Source: Ruminobacter sp.
Lineage (GTDB): Bacteria; Pseudomonadota; Gammaproteobacteria; Enterobacterales; Succinivibrionaceae
Direction of reading: 5' to 3'
Assembly (NCBI GenBank): GCA_017940385.1
Contig: JAGAYS010000017.1
Span: forward strand, 1 to 64,000
Length of the DNA: 64,000 nt
Positions 16,852-25,692 of the stretch are shown one piece after another. The first letter of the stretch is position 1. Every line of letters begins with the position of its first letter. The position numbers were made by a program, and so were the translations under genes. The notes beneath the pieces are model-generated. The model was not told the origin of the DNA and did not search any database. It saw only the letters and a list, made by a program, of their open reading frames with translations.

Positions 16852-17382
16852 ATGAAAACGATAAAGAAAATTGATGTGAAAAGCATTGCCCTGCCTGCTC
16901 GAAAACGGGTGGCAGCATACGCACGTGTCTCCATGGAATCTGACAGACTGGCTCATTCCCAGTCAACTCAAATCAGCTACTACAACGATCTCATTCAGAA
17001 TAATCCTGAATGGGAATTTGCCGGAGTGTATGCCGACAACTTCATTTCCGGTACAAGTGTTGAACGCAGAGCCGAGTTTAAACGAATGATTCAGGACTGT
17101 GAGGACGGTAAGATTGTCATCATTCTCACCAAGTCCATCAGCAGATTTGCCCGCAACACGGTAGATCTGCTCAACACCGTAAGGCGATTAAAGGAGCTGG
17201 GCATCGAGGTACAGTTCGAGAAAGAACGTATTCGTTCACTGTCGGGTGATGGTGAACTGATGCTAACTCTACTTGCCTCTTTGCCCAGGAGGAAAGCCGG
17301 AGCATTTTCAAAAGTTCCACTAACGGCAATGAAGAGCAAATCAATGATGAGGATTTATCATTATGCAGAACGGCCTGTATAA
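16852..17382 (+). pseudogene. Large serine recombinase, frameshifted and truncated
   Basis: 176 residues as read. The resolvase catalytic domain is intact through residue about 143: AAYARVSMESDRLAHSQSTQ has the nucleophile Ser, then YADNFISGTSVERRAEFKRM and LTKSISRFARNT. At 17280 one T is missing: the read frame gives LLASLPRRKAGAF, while the other frame gives LLASFAQEESRSIS, the conserved motif. The restored frame still ends soon after (NGNEEQINDEDLSLC...), so the recombinase and zinc-ribbon DNA-binding domains are gone. This was probably the integrase of the prophage. Confidence 0.9.
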
Positions 17383-17554
17383 ATTAATATTCGATAAATA
17401 ATTACTTGGTGCTTATACCGATATCAGTCGGTACATGCCGTTCCTCTTTCTTGACACTCTTGTGTCTTTTTTGTATCTTTACAGCAGGAAAAAACGTATT
17501 ACAGACGTTTACTGTTTTACTTTATATCAAGGGCTTTACGCGATAATCTGCGTA

Positions 17555-18427
17555 ATGAAACATACAATGAAAAAGAACGATCCTGCATTATACGCTCCTG
17601 TAGAATGGAACGATTTAACCCCAAATTTCATGTTTGAAGACATTCTGTATCATAAATCTGCTGACGGTATTGCCAAGATTACCATTAACCGCCCTCGCGT
17701 ACGTAATGCTTTCAGACCTAAAACCGTTATGGAAATGGAACGCGCACTTGCTGACGCCCGTTTCGATGCGGACATCGGCGTAATTATCTTTACCGGTGCA
17801 GGAGATCTTGCCTTCTGCTCCGGCGGAGATCAGAAAATCCGCGGTGACTACGGCGGATATAAGGATGACAGCGGTGTTCATCATTTAAATGTTCTGGATC
17901 TTCAGAGACAGATCAGAACCTGTCCAAAGCCAGTTGTTGCAATGGTTGCAGGTTACGCAATCGGAGGCGGTCACGTGCTTCACCTTGTATGTGACCTGAC
18001 CATAGCTGCCGACAATGCCGTATTCGGACAGACAGGTCCGAAGGTTGGTTCATTTGACGGCGGTTTCGGTGCTTCATACATGGCCCGCATCATCGGTCAG
18101 AAGAAGGCCCGTGAAATCTGGTTCCTCTGCCGTCAGTACAACGCTGAGGAAGCTCTTGAAATGGGACTTGTAAATACGGTTGTTCCTTTGAAGGATCTGG
18201 AAAAGGAAACTGTTGCCTGGTGCCGTGAAATGTTATGCCACAGCCCTATCGCCTTAAGATGCATGAAGGCTGCGCTTAATGCAGACTGCGACGGTCAGAC
18301 CGGTCTTCAGGAGCTTGCAGGAGATGCAACCATGCTCTTCTACATGACTGAAGAAGGACAGGAAGGCAGAAACGCCTTTAACGAAAAGAGAAAACCTGAC
18401 TTCTCCAAATTCAAGCGTAATCCTTAA
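17555..18427 (+). CDS. menB: 1,4-dihydroxy-2-naphthoyl-CoA synthase
   Basis: 290 residues from ATG at 17555 (17567 is also possible); upstream codons of the longer frame have no homology. MenB is a crotonase-fold enzyme that closes the second ring of menaquinone by converting o-succinylbenzoyl-CoA to DHNA-CoA in the cytosol. [63 protein letters not shown] and the C-terminus [19 protein letters not shown] are nearly the same as the E. coli enzyme. The active-site Asp in GSFDGG and Tyr near the C-terminus are kept. menC follows on the same strand. Confidence 0.98.
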   Translation: MKHTMKKNDPALYAPVEWNDLTPNFMFEDILYHKSADGIAKITINRPRVRNAFRPKTVMEMERALADARFDADIGVIIFTGAGDLAFCSGGDQKIRGDYGGYKDDSGVHHLNVLDLQRQIRTCPKPVVAMVAGYAIGGGHVLHLVCDLTIAADNAVFGQTGPKVGSFDGGFGASYMARIIGQKKAREIWFLCRQYNAEEALEMGLVNTVVPLKDLEKETVAWCREMLCHSPIALRCMKAALNADCDGQTGLQELAGDATMLFYMTEEGQEGRNAFNEKRKPDFSKFKRNP

Positions 18428-18504
18428 CATCAGAAATACTGATTTTTACTCAAGGTTCGTCTGACTGATAATGCCAGTTCTGAAAAACCGAACCATTGGG
18501 TTTC

Positions 18505-18535
18505 CGGGCAGGACGGAGCTTTGCCGTCCTGCCCG
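18505..18535 (+). other. Perfect 12-bp hairpin between menB and menC
   Basis: CGGGCAGGACGG (18505-18516) pairs with CCGTCCTGCCCG (18524-18535) over a seven-base loop. There is no T-run after it, so it is more likely an mRNA processing or stability element than a simple terminator. Confidence 0.7.
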
Positions 18536-18591
18536 CAGATCAAACAATCCCGAATCACGAACATTTCTTTCTTTGTTATTTCCAGGTAATT

Positions 18592-19800
18592 ATGGCCGCA
18601 GGTTTCTCTGAACTGAAAATTTACGAATACGAAATTCCTCTCAGAAAAGAGCTTAAACTTCAGAGAGGTGTTCTCCGTGAACGTAAAGGTCTTATTCTTG
18701 AGCATCATGGAATATATGCGGAAATAAGTCCCCTTCCGGAATTTTCCCGGGAAAATCTTGATGATGCAAGGAACGAAATAATCTCCTTCCGGAATTTTAT
18801 CAGTTCGGAACACGCTGATGCATGCATATCAGATTCCGGTGAAAGCGGAAAACAAAACGAAATTCTTCAATATGCCATGTCGGCATTAAAACCTCAATGC
18901 CCTTCCGTGCAGTTTGCCATTTGGATGCTCATGCATCCGTTATCAGGTGTTTCCAGAAAAACCGCCTATGATTTTATTCTTGGTAATCCGTCAGAATCAC
19001 TTGCCCTTTTCAGAAAAATCGTCAGCCGATACGAAGCAGAGAGACAATGTTACGGCGAGAACGTTAAGTCCGGATTATCCGTATGTGGTAATTCTGAAGC
19101 GGGAAATGACTGTTCAGGTGAGTATCCAGAAAGAATCATCAAGCTTAAAATCGGATTATATCCGCGCAATGACGAACTGATGATGCTGAAAGAAATGGTA
19201 AAAATATTAGAAGAACACGAAAAAACATTATCCATCAGAATCAGACTGGTGCTTGACGCCAATCTTTCCATGACTCCGGAGTCGGTATTGGATTACTTCA
19301 GTACCACTGCTGATTTCATTAAATATATTGAAGACCCGTGCCAGGATATTGCCGGCCTCAAAAGAATCAGACATGATTTACCCGTGGGATTTGACGAACT
19401 ATTCAGATCCGGACAGGAAGGAGGCATGCTGTCAGCAATAAAAGCACTGGGCAGCAGTGATACCTTGGTCGTTAAACCGGGACTGACAGACAATATTCAC
19501 GAACTTCTTAATCTTTACCTGAACCGCAACAGCATTAGGAACGTACCTCTGAATATGATTACTGATGATTCGACAGATTCAGATACTGAGAACCACGCGG
19601 ACAATGATTACCGTAAACTTAATCTTCCGGGACTTACCCTCTCATCAGCGTTTGAAACTGCCATAGGCATTGGTTACATTGAAAGACTTTCGGAGTTTCT
19701 CGGTCTTAATCCGCCGGGAACCGACACGCTTAAATTCTTCCCCGACGACAGTATTGCTCCCGGTCAGATCATAAACAGGTACTCCAAAGAACTGCGCTGA
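18592..19800 (+). CDS. menC: o-Succinylbenzoate synthase
   Basis: 402 residues from ATG at 18592; the longer frame runs through the intergenic hairpin and is unlikely. MenC is an enolase-superfamily enzyme that dehydrates SHCHC to o-succinylbenzoate, two steps before MenB. All five active-site motifs are present in order: IIKLKIGLYP (Lys pair), RLVLDANLSM (Asp), YIEDPCQD (Glu), VGFDELF (Asp), LVVKPGLTDN (Lys). It is about 80 residues longer than E. coli MenC (320), with extra residues in the capping and linker regions near 75-165. It follows menB by 164 bases. Confidence 0.93.
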   Translation: MAAGFSELKIYEYEIPLRKELKLQRGVLRERKGLILEHHGIYAEISPLPEFSRENLDDARNEIISFRNFISSEHADACISDSGESGKQNEILQYAMSALKPQCPSVQFAIWMLMHPLSGVSRKTAYDFILGNPSESLALFRKIVSRYEAERQCYGENVKSGLSVCGNSEAGNDCSGEYPERIIKLKIGLYPRNDELMMLKEMVKILEEHEKTLSIRIRLVLDANLSMTPESVLDYFSTTADFIKYIEDPCQDIAGLKRIRHDLPVGFDELFRSGQEGGMLSAIKALGSSDTLVVKPGLTDNIHELLNLYLNRNSIRNVPLNMITDDSTDSDTENHADNDYRKLNLPGLTLSSAFETAIGIGYIERLSEFLGLNPPGTDTLKFFPDDSIAPGQIINRYSKELR

Positions 19801-20194
19801 CTTACATCAGAGAAGATCCGCAGGTTTTGTCCCTTCCCGCCGTCATCTGCCGGACAATTAATAATAAATTCTTATAAAATAATTTCATGACTTTTGAATT
19901 TCGCTCATAAAATCAAAAAAAATTAATATTCCTGAAAACATGTTCTGATAACATGAATATTATTACAGCATCTCCAGTAGCTCTCCAAATGTTTGAAGAT
20001 TGCAGAGACAATCCCTTAAAACACGTAAAGTGACAAAGGTGCCCGCCACGGCAGTTAAGTTGTATGCCAGGCCTATGATGTTTATTTTCCAAATAAACAG
20101 AATAACAAACAGACGACTACGGCACATAACTGCTTTTAAATGATGACTGTTTTAATAACCAGCGATCAGCAATTATTTTTTCACGGGCATTAAC
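19801..20194. other. Long AT-rich leader before the AGCS gene
   Basis: Nearly 400 bases without a gene. I looked for a glycine riboswitch, which precedes AGCS genes in some bacteria, and did not see its core sequences. A promoter for the symporter must be here. Confidence 0.4.
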
Positions 20195-21640
20195 ATGAAA
20201 GACCTAGTTACCATAATCTCAAGCTATCTCTCGGCCGCTCAGGGTTTTATCTGGGGGCTTCCAATGATTATCCTGCTCCTAGGGCTGGGACTTCTTCTGA
20301 CATTAAAACTGAGGGTACTGCAGATCAGAAAGTTTTCCACTGCCATGAAAATGGCATGCACGCCACATGACGGAGATCCGACCAAACAGGGTGACGTAAC
20401 AAGTTTTGCCGCACTCTGTACCGCTATGGCAGCCACCGTAGGTACGGCTAACATTGCAGGTGTGGCTACGGCTGTAAGCATTGGCGGTCCCGGCGCACTG
20501 TTCTGGATGTTTTTGGCAGCCTTTCTCGGAATGGCCACCAAATACGCGGAATGTATGCTTGCTGTCAGGTATCGTGAAAAGGATTCTTCCGGTAACTTTA
20601 TCGGCGGACCGATGCTGTACATCAGAAGAGGTATTGGACCAAGATACTCCAGAACAGCCAAAATTCTGGCAATAATGTTCTCCGTATTCGGCATTCTGGC
20701 CGCATGCTTCGGCATCGGAACCTATACTCAGGTTGACTCGATCGTAAAATCAGCTGTTCAGCTTCACTGTAACCCGGTTCATGCCTCCGTTCTCGTGACG
20801 GTTTTAGTTGCAGTAATCACGTTCGGCGGCATAAGAACCATTTCCACAGCATCCAGGTTCATCGTGCCCGCCATGGCATTTCTGTACATTATGGGATGCC
20901 TAATCATTGTCTGCGCCAATATTCGTGTCGTTCCCGATGCCCTTCTGCTCATCGTCACGAGTGCCTTCCATCCGGCTCAGGCCGTGGGCGGCTTTGCCGG
21001 AGCAACGGTTCTTATGGCAATACAGAGCGGCGTGGCCAGAGGTATCTTTTCTAACGAAGCCGGTCTTGGTTCCGCCCCTATTGCCTCGGCATCAGCCAAA
21101 ACAAACTCCGCTGTGGAACAGGGGCTGATTTCCATGACTGCCACATTTATAGATACGATGGTTATCTGTATGCTGACAGGCCTTACTCTTGTCGTTACCA
21201 ACGCCTGGACATCGGAATTTACCGGCGTTGACATGACCACCAAGGCATTTCAGACAGTTATCGGAGACACCGGCGGCAGACTTATTGTAAACGTAAGCCT
21301 TATCCTCTTTGCCTTCACCTCCATCATAGGCTGGAATTTCTATGCCGAAAGATGCGTTATATATCTTTTCGGAACGAAAGCCATAAAATTTTACAGACCG
21401 CTGTACATATGCATTGTAGCATCATATATTCTGGTTGTTGTTTTCGTTGACGCCCAGAACATTTCCGGAAATACCGCCATATTTGCCATTTGGACAATGG
21501 CGGACATAGCAAACGGACTCATGGCATTCCCTAACCTTATCGCCATCTTTCTGCTGAGAAACGTTATCTATGAGGAAACAGCGAAATACTTTAGAATGAG
21601 AAAGGCGAAAAAAGCCGGTCAGATTCTGCCAGCTGAGTAA
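20195..21640 (+). CDS. Alanine/glycine:cation symporter (AGCS family)
   Basis: 481 residues, about eleven hydrophobic helices, of normal family length. These inner-membrane carriers import alanine or glycine with Na+ or H+. Family motifs are clear: FAALCTAMAATVGTANIAGV and ATAVSIGGPGALFWMFLAAFL near the start, FIGGPMLYIRRGI, then ARGIFSNEAGLGSAPIASA and the late GWNFYAERC. The cytosolic tail is short and basic. It is monocistronic, with the split zinc-ribbon gene after it on the same strand. Confidence 0.95.
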   Translation: MKDLVTIISSYLSAAQGFIWGLPMIILLLGLGLLLTLKLRVLQIRKFSTAMKMACTPHDGDPTKQGDVTSFAALCTAMAATVGTANIAGVATAVSIGGPGALFWMFLAAFLGMATKYAECMLAVRYREKDSSGNFIGGPMLYIRRGIGPRYSRTAKILAIMFSVFGILAACFGIGTYTQVDSIVKSAVQLHCNPVHASVLVTVLVAVITFGGIRTISTASRFIVPAMAFLYIMGCLIIVCANIRVVPDALLLIVTSAFHPAQAVGGFAGATVLMAIQSGVARGIFSNEAGLGSAPIASASAKTNSAVEQGLISMTATFIDTMVICMLTGLTLVVTNAWTSEFTGVDMTTKAFQTVIGDTGGRLIVNVSLILFAFTSIIGWNFYAERCVIYLFGTKAIKFYRPLYICIVASYILVVVFVDAQNISGNTAIFAIWTMADIANGLMAFPNLIAIFLLRNVIYEETAKYFRMRKAKKAGQILPAE

Positions 21641-21753
21641 CCGGCATGTTTCGGCAATAAAAAACTTCCACCGTTATATCATCACGCCGCACTGAATTTA
21701 CCGACGGATATACAGGCGGATGAATTGGTTAATGACCTTTGTGAGAGATGTTT

Positions 21754-22947
21754 ATGATATGTCCTTTTTGCCATAAAGAAATCAGCGACAATTCCAACTT
21801 CTGTCCAGAATGCGGTAAAAAGCTGCAGGCTGACGCCGGGGCTCAAAATAACCGGTAGCAGTATTCCCCGGTTTCCGGTAATAATGAAACCGTCAGCGGA
21901 ATGAAGTCCCATGCCGAAACCGACGCCGACTTTCAGAAAGCGGCAGATTCAGGGACTGAACGTGAGGATGCAACAGGTCAGAAAAACAATGACCAGGAGC
22001 TTAATGCTGTAATCAAAAAACTCGACACCATGAACATCATGCAGATCGTCTGCCTCGCGTCTTTTTTTATTCCCCTGGTGAATTTGCTGGGACAGATTCT
22101 GCTTCTGGTAATAGTAATCAAGTCTTTCAGTCTTTCCGTCAGGGTAACCAGCGTTTTACGCAGATACCGCTATTATGAATACGCCAAAATATCCGACGGC
22201 GTCAGAACCAAGTGTGCGGTCATACTGCTGTCATCCATACTGATGGCTGTGGCGGCAATCGTCATGTTCATCGGCATTGCAGAACTGTCTGTCAAGATGA
22301 TGCTTGGAGGTTATGCCGTCTGTTTCGTCATGGCTTTTGTGGCAATGGTACTTGAAATCTACTGTTTCATCCGTCTCTACACCATAATGAACGTTATGGA
22401 TTCAATTGTGCGCAACAGAAATCATCCGAAGAAGCCGGGCGGCAGACTGATTATCTGGATTCCGATTATCTTAATACTGCTTATGTTTATGCTCTCCGGC
22501 ATAGGAGCCGCAATCAGTTTACCGATCGTCATCCAGCATATAAAAAACGAAGTATTTACCGAGATTTTCATGCAGGCCGATAAAGTAAAGCGGCAGGCCG
22601 AAATCTGTGCCTATGAGTTTAATTACACTGATTTTGCGGATATCTGTGACAACACGTATGAACCTGTCGAGGGATTCGGCTGGAAACTGCGTTCTCCTCG
22701 CGCCTATGCTTCTGAATTAGTGGACTCCGTAGAAGTAACATCGACTAATGCCGGAGACAGCAGGTCAGGATATCCTGAAATAAATGTTACCGTTAATTTA
22801 AAAGGCCGATATTTTCCGGATCCCGATCCAAAAATCACCTATGTGGGGATAGCAATCAATGACGATATCCGCTGGCGACTGGATCCAAGAGAAACCACCG
22901 TTATCATAGATATACAGTCACCATGGTCGGTCTGGGATATACGCTGA
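21754..22947 (+). pseudogene. Zinc-ribbon membrane protein with an in-frame TAG
   Basis: ATG at 21754 opens MICPFCHKEISDNSNFCPEC and GKKLQADAGAQNNR, a zinc ribbon, then a TAG at 21856-21858. The same frame continues through QYSPVSGNNETVSG to an ATG at 21901 and on to 22947 (348 residues). That second part has four predicted membrane helices (ASFFIPLVNLLGQILLLVIV, VILLSSILMAVAAIVMFIGI, YAVCFVMAFVAMVLEIYCFI, IWIPIILILLMFMLSGIGAA) and an exported C-terminal domain. Ribbon-plus-helices proteins are common, so this is one gene broken, or read through, at an amber codon. The 21901 ATG lacks a clear ribosome site. Confidence 0.75.
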
Positions 22948-22966
22948 TTTACGGAAAGTTCCTAAT

Positions 22967-23005
22967 GATAACGGCGGCAGGACAAACATCCTCGCCGCCG
23001 TTATC
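22967..23005. terminator. Strong hairpin between converging genes
   Basis: GATAACGGCGGC (22967-22978) pairs perfectly with GCCGCCGTTATC (22994-23005). It separates the plus-strand zinc-ribbon gene from the minus-strand MshEN-like gene. There is no long T-run on either side. Confidence 0.6.
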
Positions 23006-23049
23006 GGTAAATAAGATTCAGATCCGAAAACCTGAAGTCTGAACGTCCG

Positions 23050-23538
23050 TCAGTCAAACCAGTTGCCTTCCTGTTTCTCGTCATCGGCAAGGTTTATGTT
23101 CTTGCGGAAAAGAATGGTGAGGGCTCTCTGAAGCTTATCCTCTTCCACAACTATCATGTCAGTGCTGATGCCGTACTTGGTAGCGAACGCGTCGAGACCT
23201 TCAATGGCCTTCGGGCATGACGGATCGGACACGGCAAGATAAAGGGTATTGTCCACGACGCCCATCGGCACAAGCTCATATTTCATGCAGTAATCTTCGT
23301 TGAGATATTTCTGCGGAGCTGTTTTGGGATTGAACTGACTGAAGTCCATAGACGGGAGTGCATACTCTTCGGCAAGGAGATCCATAAGCTGTTTTGGTTC
23401 TGCATAACTGAGACTTATTACAGTCGCAATAACGGACTTCTCATATTCTTCACATTCACCGATTACAACGCTTTTTTTAGGATTGCTGATAATTCCCTTA
23501 TCAACAAGCAGATTCAGTAAGGCTGACTCTAATGGCAT
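23050..23538 (-). CDS. Stand-alone MshEN / GspE N-terminal domain protein
   Basis: 162 residues from ATG at 23538 with GGGGAA upstream; the GTG at 23583 is less likely. The sequence LLAEEYALPSMDFSQFNP, then YCMKYELVPMGVVDNTLYLA, VSDPSCPKAIEGLDAFATKYG and a final ALTILFRKN follows the N-terminal domain of type II secretion/pilus ATPases (GspE, PilB, MshE). The ATPase part is absent. In MshE this domain binds cyclic di-GMP through a repeated RLG..L...G motif; only LLNLLVDKGIIS at the start resembles it, so binding is uncertain. It lies downstream of viaA on the same strand. Confidence 0.8.
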   Translation of the reverse strand: MPLESALLNLLVDKGIISNPKKSVVIGECEEYEKSVIATVISLSYAEPKQLMDLLAEEYALPSMDFSQFNPKTAPQKYLNEDYCMKYELVPMGVVDNTLYLAVSDPSCPKAIEGLDAFATKYGISTDMIVVEEDKLQRALTILFRKNINLADDEKQEGNWFD

Positions 23539-23738
23539 ACAAAAATTCCCCAAATAGACTTCTTTAGAACAGTATTTGTCCACCCGCGCCTTTTACGGTC
23601 TGCATAAGCGTAAAACAACAGTTTCCCGGAGTATGCGAATTATTATTAGACTAAGATTACCGCAAGGCTGTTTTAAAAATTTTTTATAGGCGGCACACAT
23701 ATTTCAATACTTATTTCCTATTTTACAATAAAATCATG

Positions 23739-25562
23739 TTATTTTTCAGTGAAGTTATTGTTACATATCACAAAAATTCTATCAAAAATTCCGTTTTTAT
23801 TAAAATCTGAGAATCCCTTGATAAATTCCACGTATCTTGCCCCGGATTTCTGCTTAATTCTGGATGCCTCACCCACGGTTTCACTGCTGAACATATACTT
23901 GCCGTCGGTGATGAAGAGAACGTCGGCTTTGGCAAAATCAGGTTCATTCTCTATCATTTCAGACACCTTAAGCATGGCATTGTCTATGGATGTTCCGCCC
24001 CTGAAGGAACGTCTGAGGAAGGAATTCACCTCATCGAGCGATGCCTCGGTGCGGCTGCTTTCCACGGTAATGTTTTCAGTTTCGATGGCGAAGTTTATGA
24101 TGTGACACGGTCTTGATGCCTCGAGACACTTAAGAGCCAGAACAAGAGCAACGGCTTTGCCGTAGTCTTCAGCCTCGCCTTTCATTGATCCGCTGGTGTC
24201 CACACAGATTATTACAGGTCCTTTTTCCTCCTGCTTCTGTGGTCTGGTACCCTTCCCGCCTTCAAAAACACGGGCCATTCTTATGAAATCAAAGGTAAGA
24301 AGGCAGCGGTTTATGAGCTTTATGTCAAAGAGGTGCTCCAGATCGGGATCTGAAAGTCCCGCCAGTTCTTCAGGCAGGGCATAGTCAAGCGTATCCCCAA
24401 GCGTGACTCCGGACAGGTGCTCCCCGCGTACGTTCCTGCGGTATTTTTCCATTCTTTCGGTATAAAGCTTCTCAGCCCTTTCTCCGGCAAGGACGTCCAG
24501 ACTGAGATATCTTCCGAGGGACTCGAGCATTTTCATGAGAGGAATGTTTTTCCTGACCACGTTAAGGTATTTAAGGAAAATACTTCCTGATGCGGAAGGA
24601 CGAACCTTCGAATAGGCACTGAGTTCAGTTTCCCGTCCGTCGGCCTTTCCCCTGTTACGCTGTTTCAGGTAGGCAGAAAGATAATGCTCCGTCATTTCAC
24701 GGGTTTCCTCATCATCCCCGCTGCCGCCGAAGGATCTGGCATAAACGGAATACGGTATGCCCTGTCCGGTGCAGAAACTGATATTGTCCCACATCTCCCC
24801 GAACTGGGTTTCAAGAGCCTTTTCCAGGAAGCTCTTCATGGACTCTTCCTTCTTAAGCTCCAGTCTGCTTATCTCATTTCTTACCGTGGCAATAAGTGCT
24901 TTTCTGATTCCGTCTGCCACATTGAACTCACGCCTGCACCTGTCGGTGAGATCCTCAATTCTGTCAGTATGCGGCACGGTGTCCCGCAGGGACAAGAGAG
25001 CCGCAAGTTCAGTTTCGGCTGCCGCAAGTCCGTTCATGCGTTCGCGAAGCTCACCGGAATACAGAGGACTGTGAAGATACTTCTCACCCAGAATGTCCAG
25101 GTCGGAAAGATATTTATCCTTTTTGCGGAAATCTTCAAGGGTTCTGCGGGCAAGATAATCGGCCAGAAGCAGATCTGAGGCATACCTGCTGTGATTCTCC
25201 AGTCTGGAATTAAAGGATTCGGAGAGAGCGGCATTAAGTCTGTTCAGCCCTGCAAGTGCCGCATCGATGTTATTGATTACGGACGGAGACGGAGTCCTGA
25301 GATCGCGAAGCTTATTTTCCCTGAGGCTGCGGAGCTTTTCCAGGCCGCAGGCATAAAAATCCGTTATCGGAAAAACACCAGGCACTGATCCGGTACGTTC
25401 CCGGGATCCCGTAACCGCCATTTCTTCCGGGTGATGTTCCTTATCTGGAAAACCGGAAGAAACTGCAGACCGTTCCGTGACTGATTCATCCGCAACGGAC
25501 ATATTCAACGGATTTGTGCCCCCTCCGGCTGATACGCCTGACGTCATTTCTGCTGTCTGCAT
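23739..25562 (-). CDS. viaA: VWA-domain protein, ViaA-like partner of RavA
   Basis: 607 residues against about 480 in E. coli. The N-terminal about 400 residues are helical; the C-terminal VWA domain has a complete MIDAS start, IICVDTSGSMKGEAEDYGKA, and later FRGGTSIDNAM (Thr) and VLFITDGKYM (Asp). ViaA binds and stimulates the MoxR-type ATPase RavA; together they act on membrane and respiratory or Fe-S proteins. The gene follows the RavA-like gene 130 bases later on the same strand, the usual order. The extra about 80 N-terminal residues are Ser/Thr/Glu-rich and probably disordered. Confidence 0.88.
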   Translation of the reverse strand: MQTAEMTSGVSAGGGTNPLNMSVADESVTERSAVSSGFPDKEHHPEEMAVTGSRERTGSVPGVFPITDFYACGLEKLRSLRENKLRDLRTPSPSVINNIDAALAGLNRLNAALSESFNSRLENHSRYASDLLLADYLARRTLEDFRKKDKYLSDLDILGEKYLHSPLYSGELRERMNGLAAAETELAALLSLRDTVPHTDRIEDLTDRCRREFNVADGIRKALIATVRNEISRLELKKEESMKSFLEKALETQFGEMWDNISFCTGQGIPYSVYARSFGGSGDDEETREMTEHYLSAYLKQRNRGKADGRETELSAYSKVRPSASGSIFLKYLNVVRKNIPLMKMLESLGRYLSLDVLAGERAEKLYTERMEKYRRNVRGEHLSGVTLGDTLDYALPEELAGLSDPDLEHLFDIKLINRCLLTFDFIRMARVFEGGKGTRPQKQEEKGPVIICVDTSGSMKGEAEDYGKAVALVLALKCLEASRPCHIINFAIETENITVESSRTEASLDEVNSFLRRSFRGGTSIDNAMLKVSEMIENEPDFAKADVLFITDGKYMFSSETVGEASRIKQKSGARYVEFIKGFSDFNKNGIFDRIFVICNNNFTEK

Positions 25563-25660
25563 ATATCTTATTCCTTATCTGATGCCGGCCGTAATCTTCC
25601 ATCCGGCAGACGGAGACGCATGGCTCCGCCGAAGTTACGGCAGGCAGGTTAGGCCGGGAC

Positions 25661-25681
25661 CGTGCGTTACGCACGGTCTGC
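25661..25681. other. GC-rich palindrome between ravA and viaA
   Basis: ACCGTGCG-TTA-CGCACGGT forms a perfect eight-pair hairpin, with further inverted GC-rich sequence to its left. No T-run is seen, so it is unlikely to stop transcription fully. Confidence 0.55.
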
Positions 25682-25692
25682 GACAAAAGCTC

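Noticed and set aside
19801..20194. Glycine riboswitch before the AGCS symporter
   Set aside because: The known core sequences of the glycine aptamer are not visible; only a folding or covariance search could rescue this.
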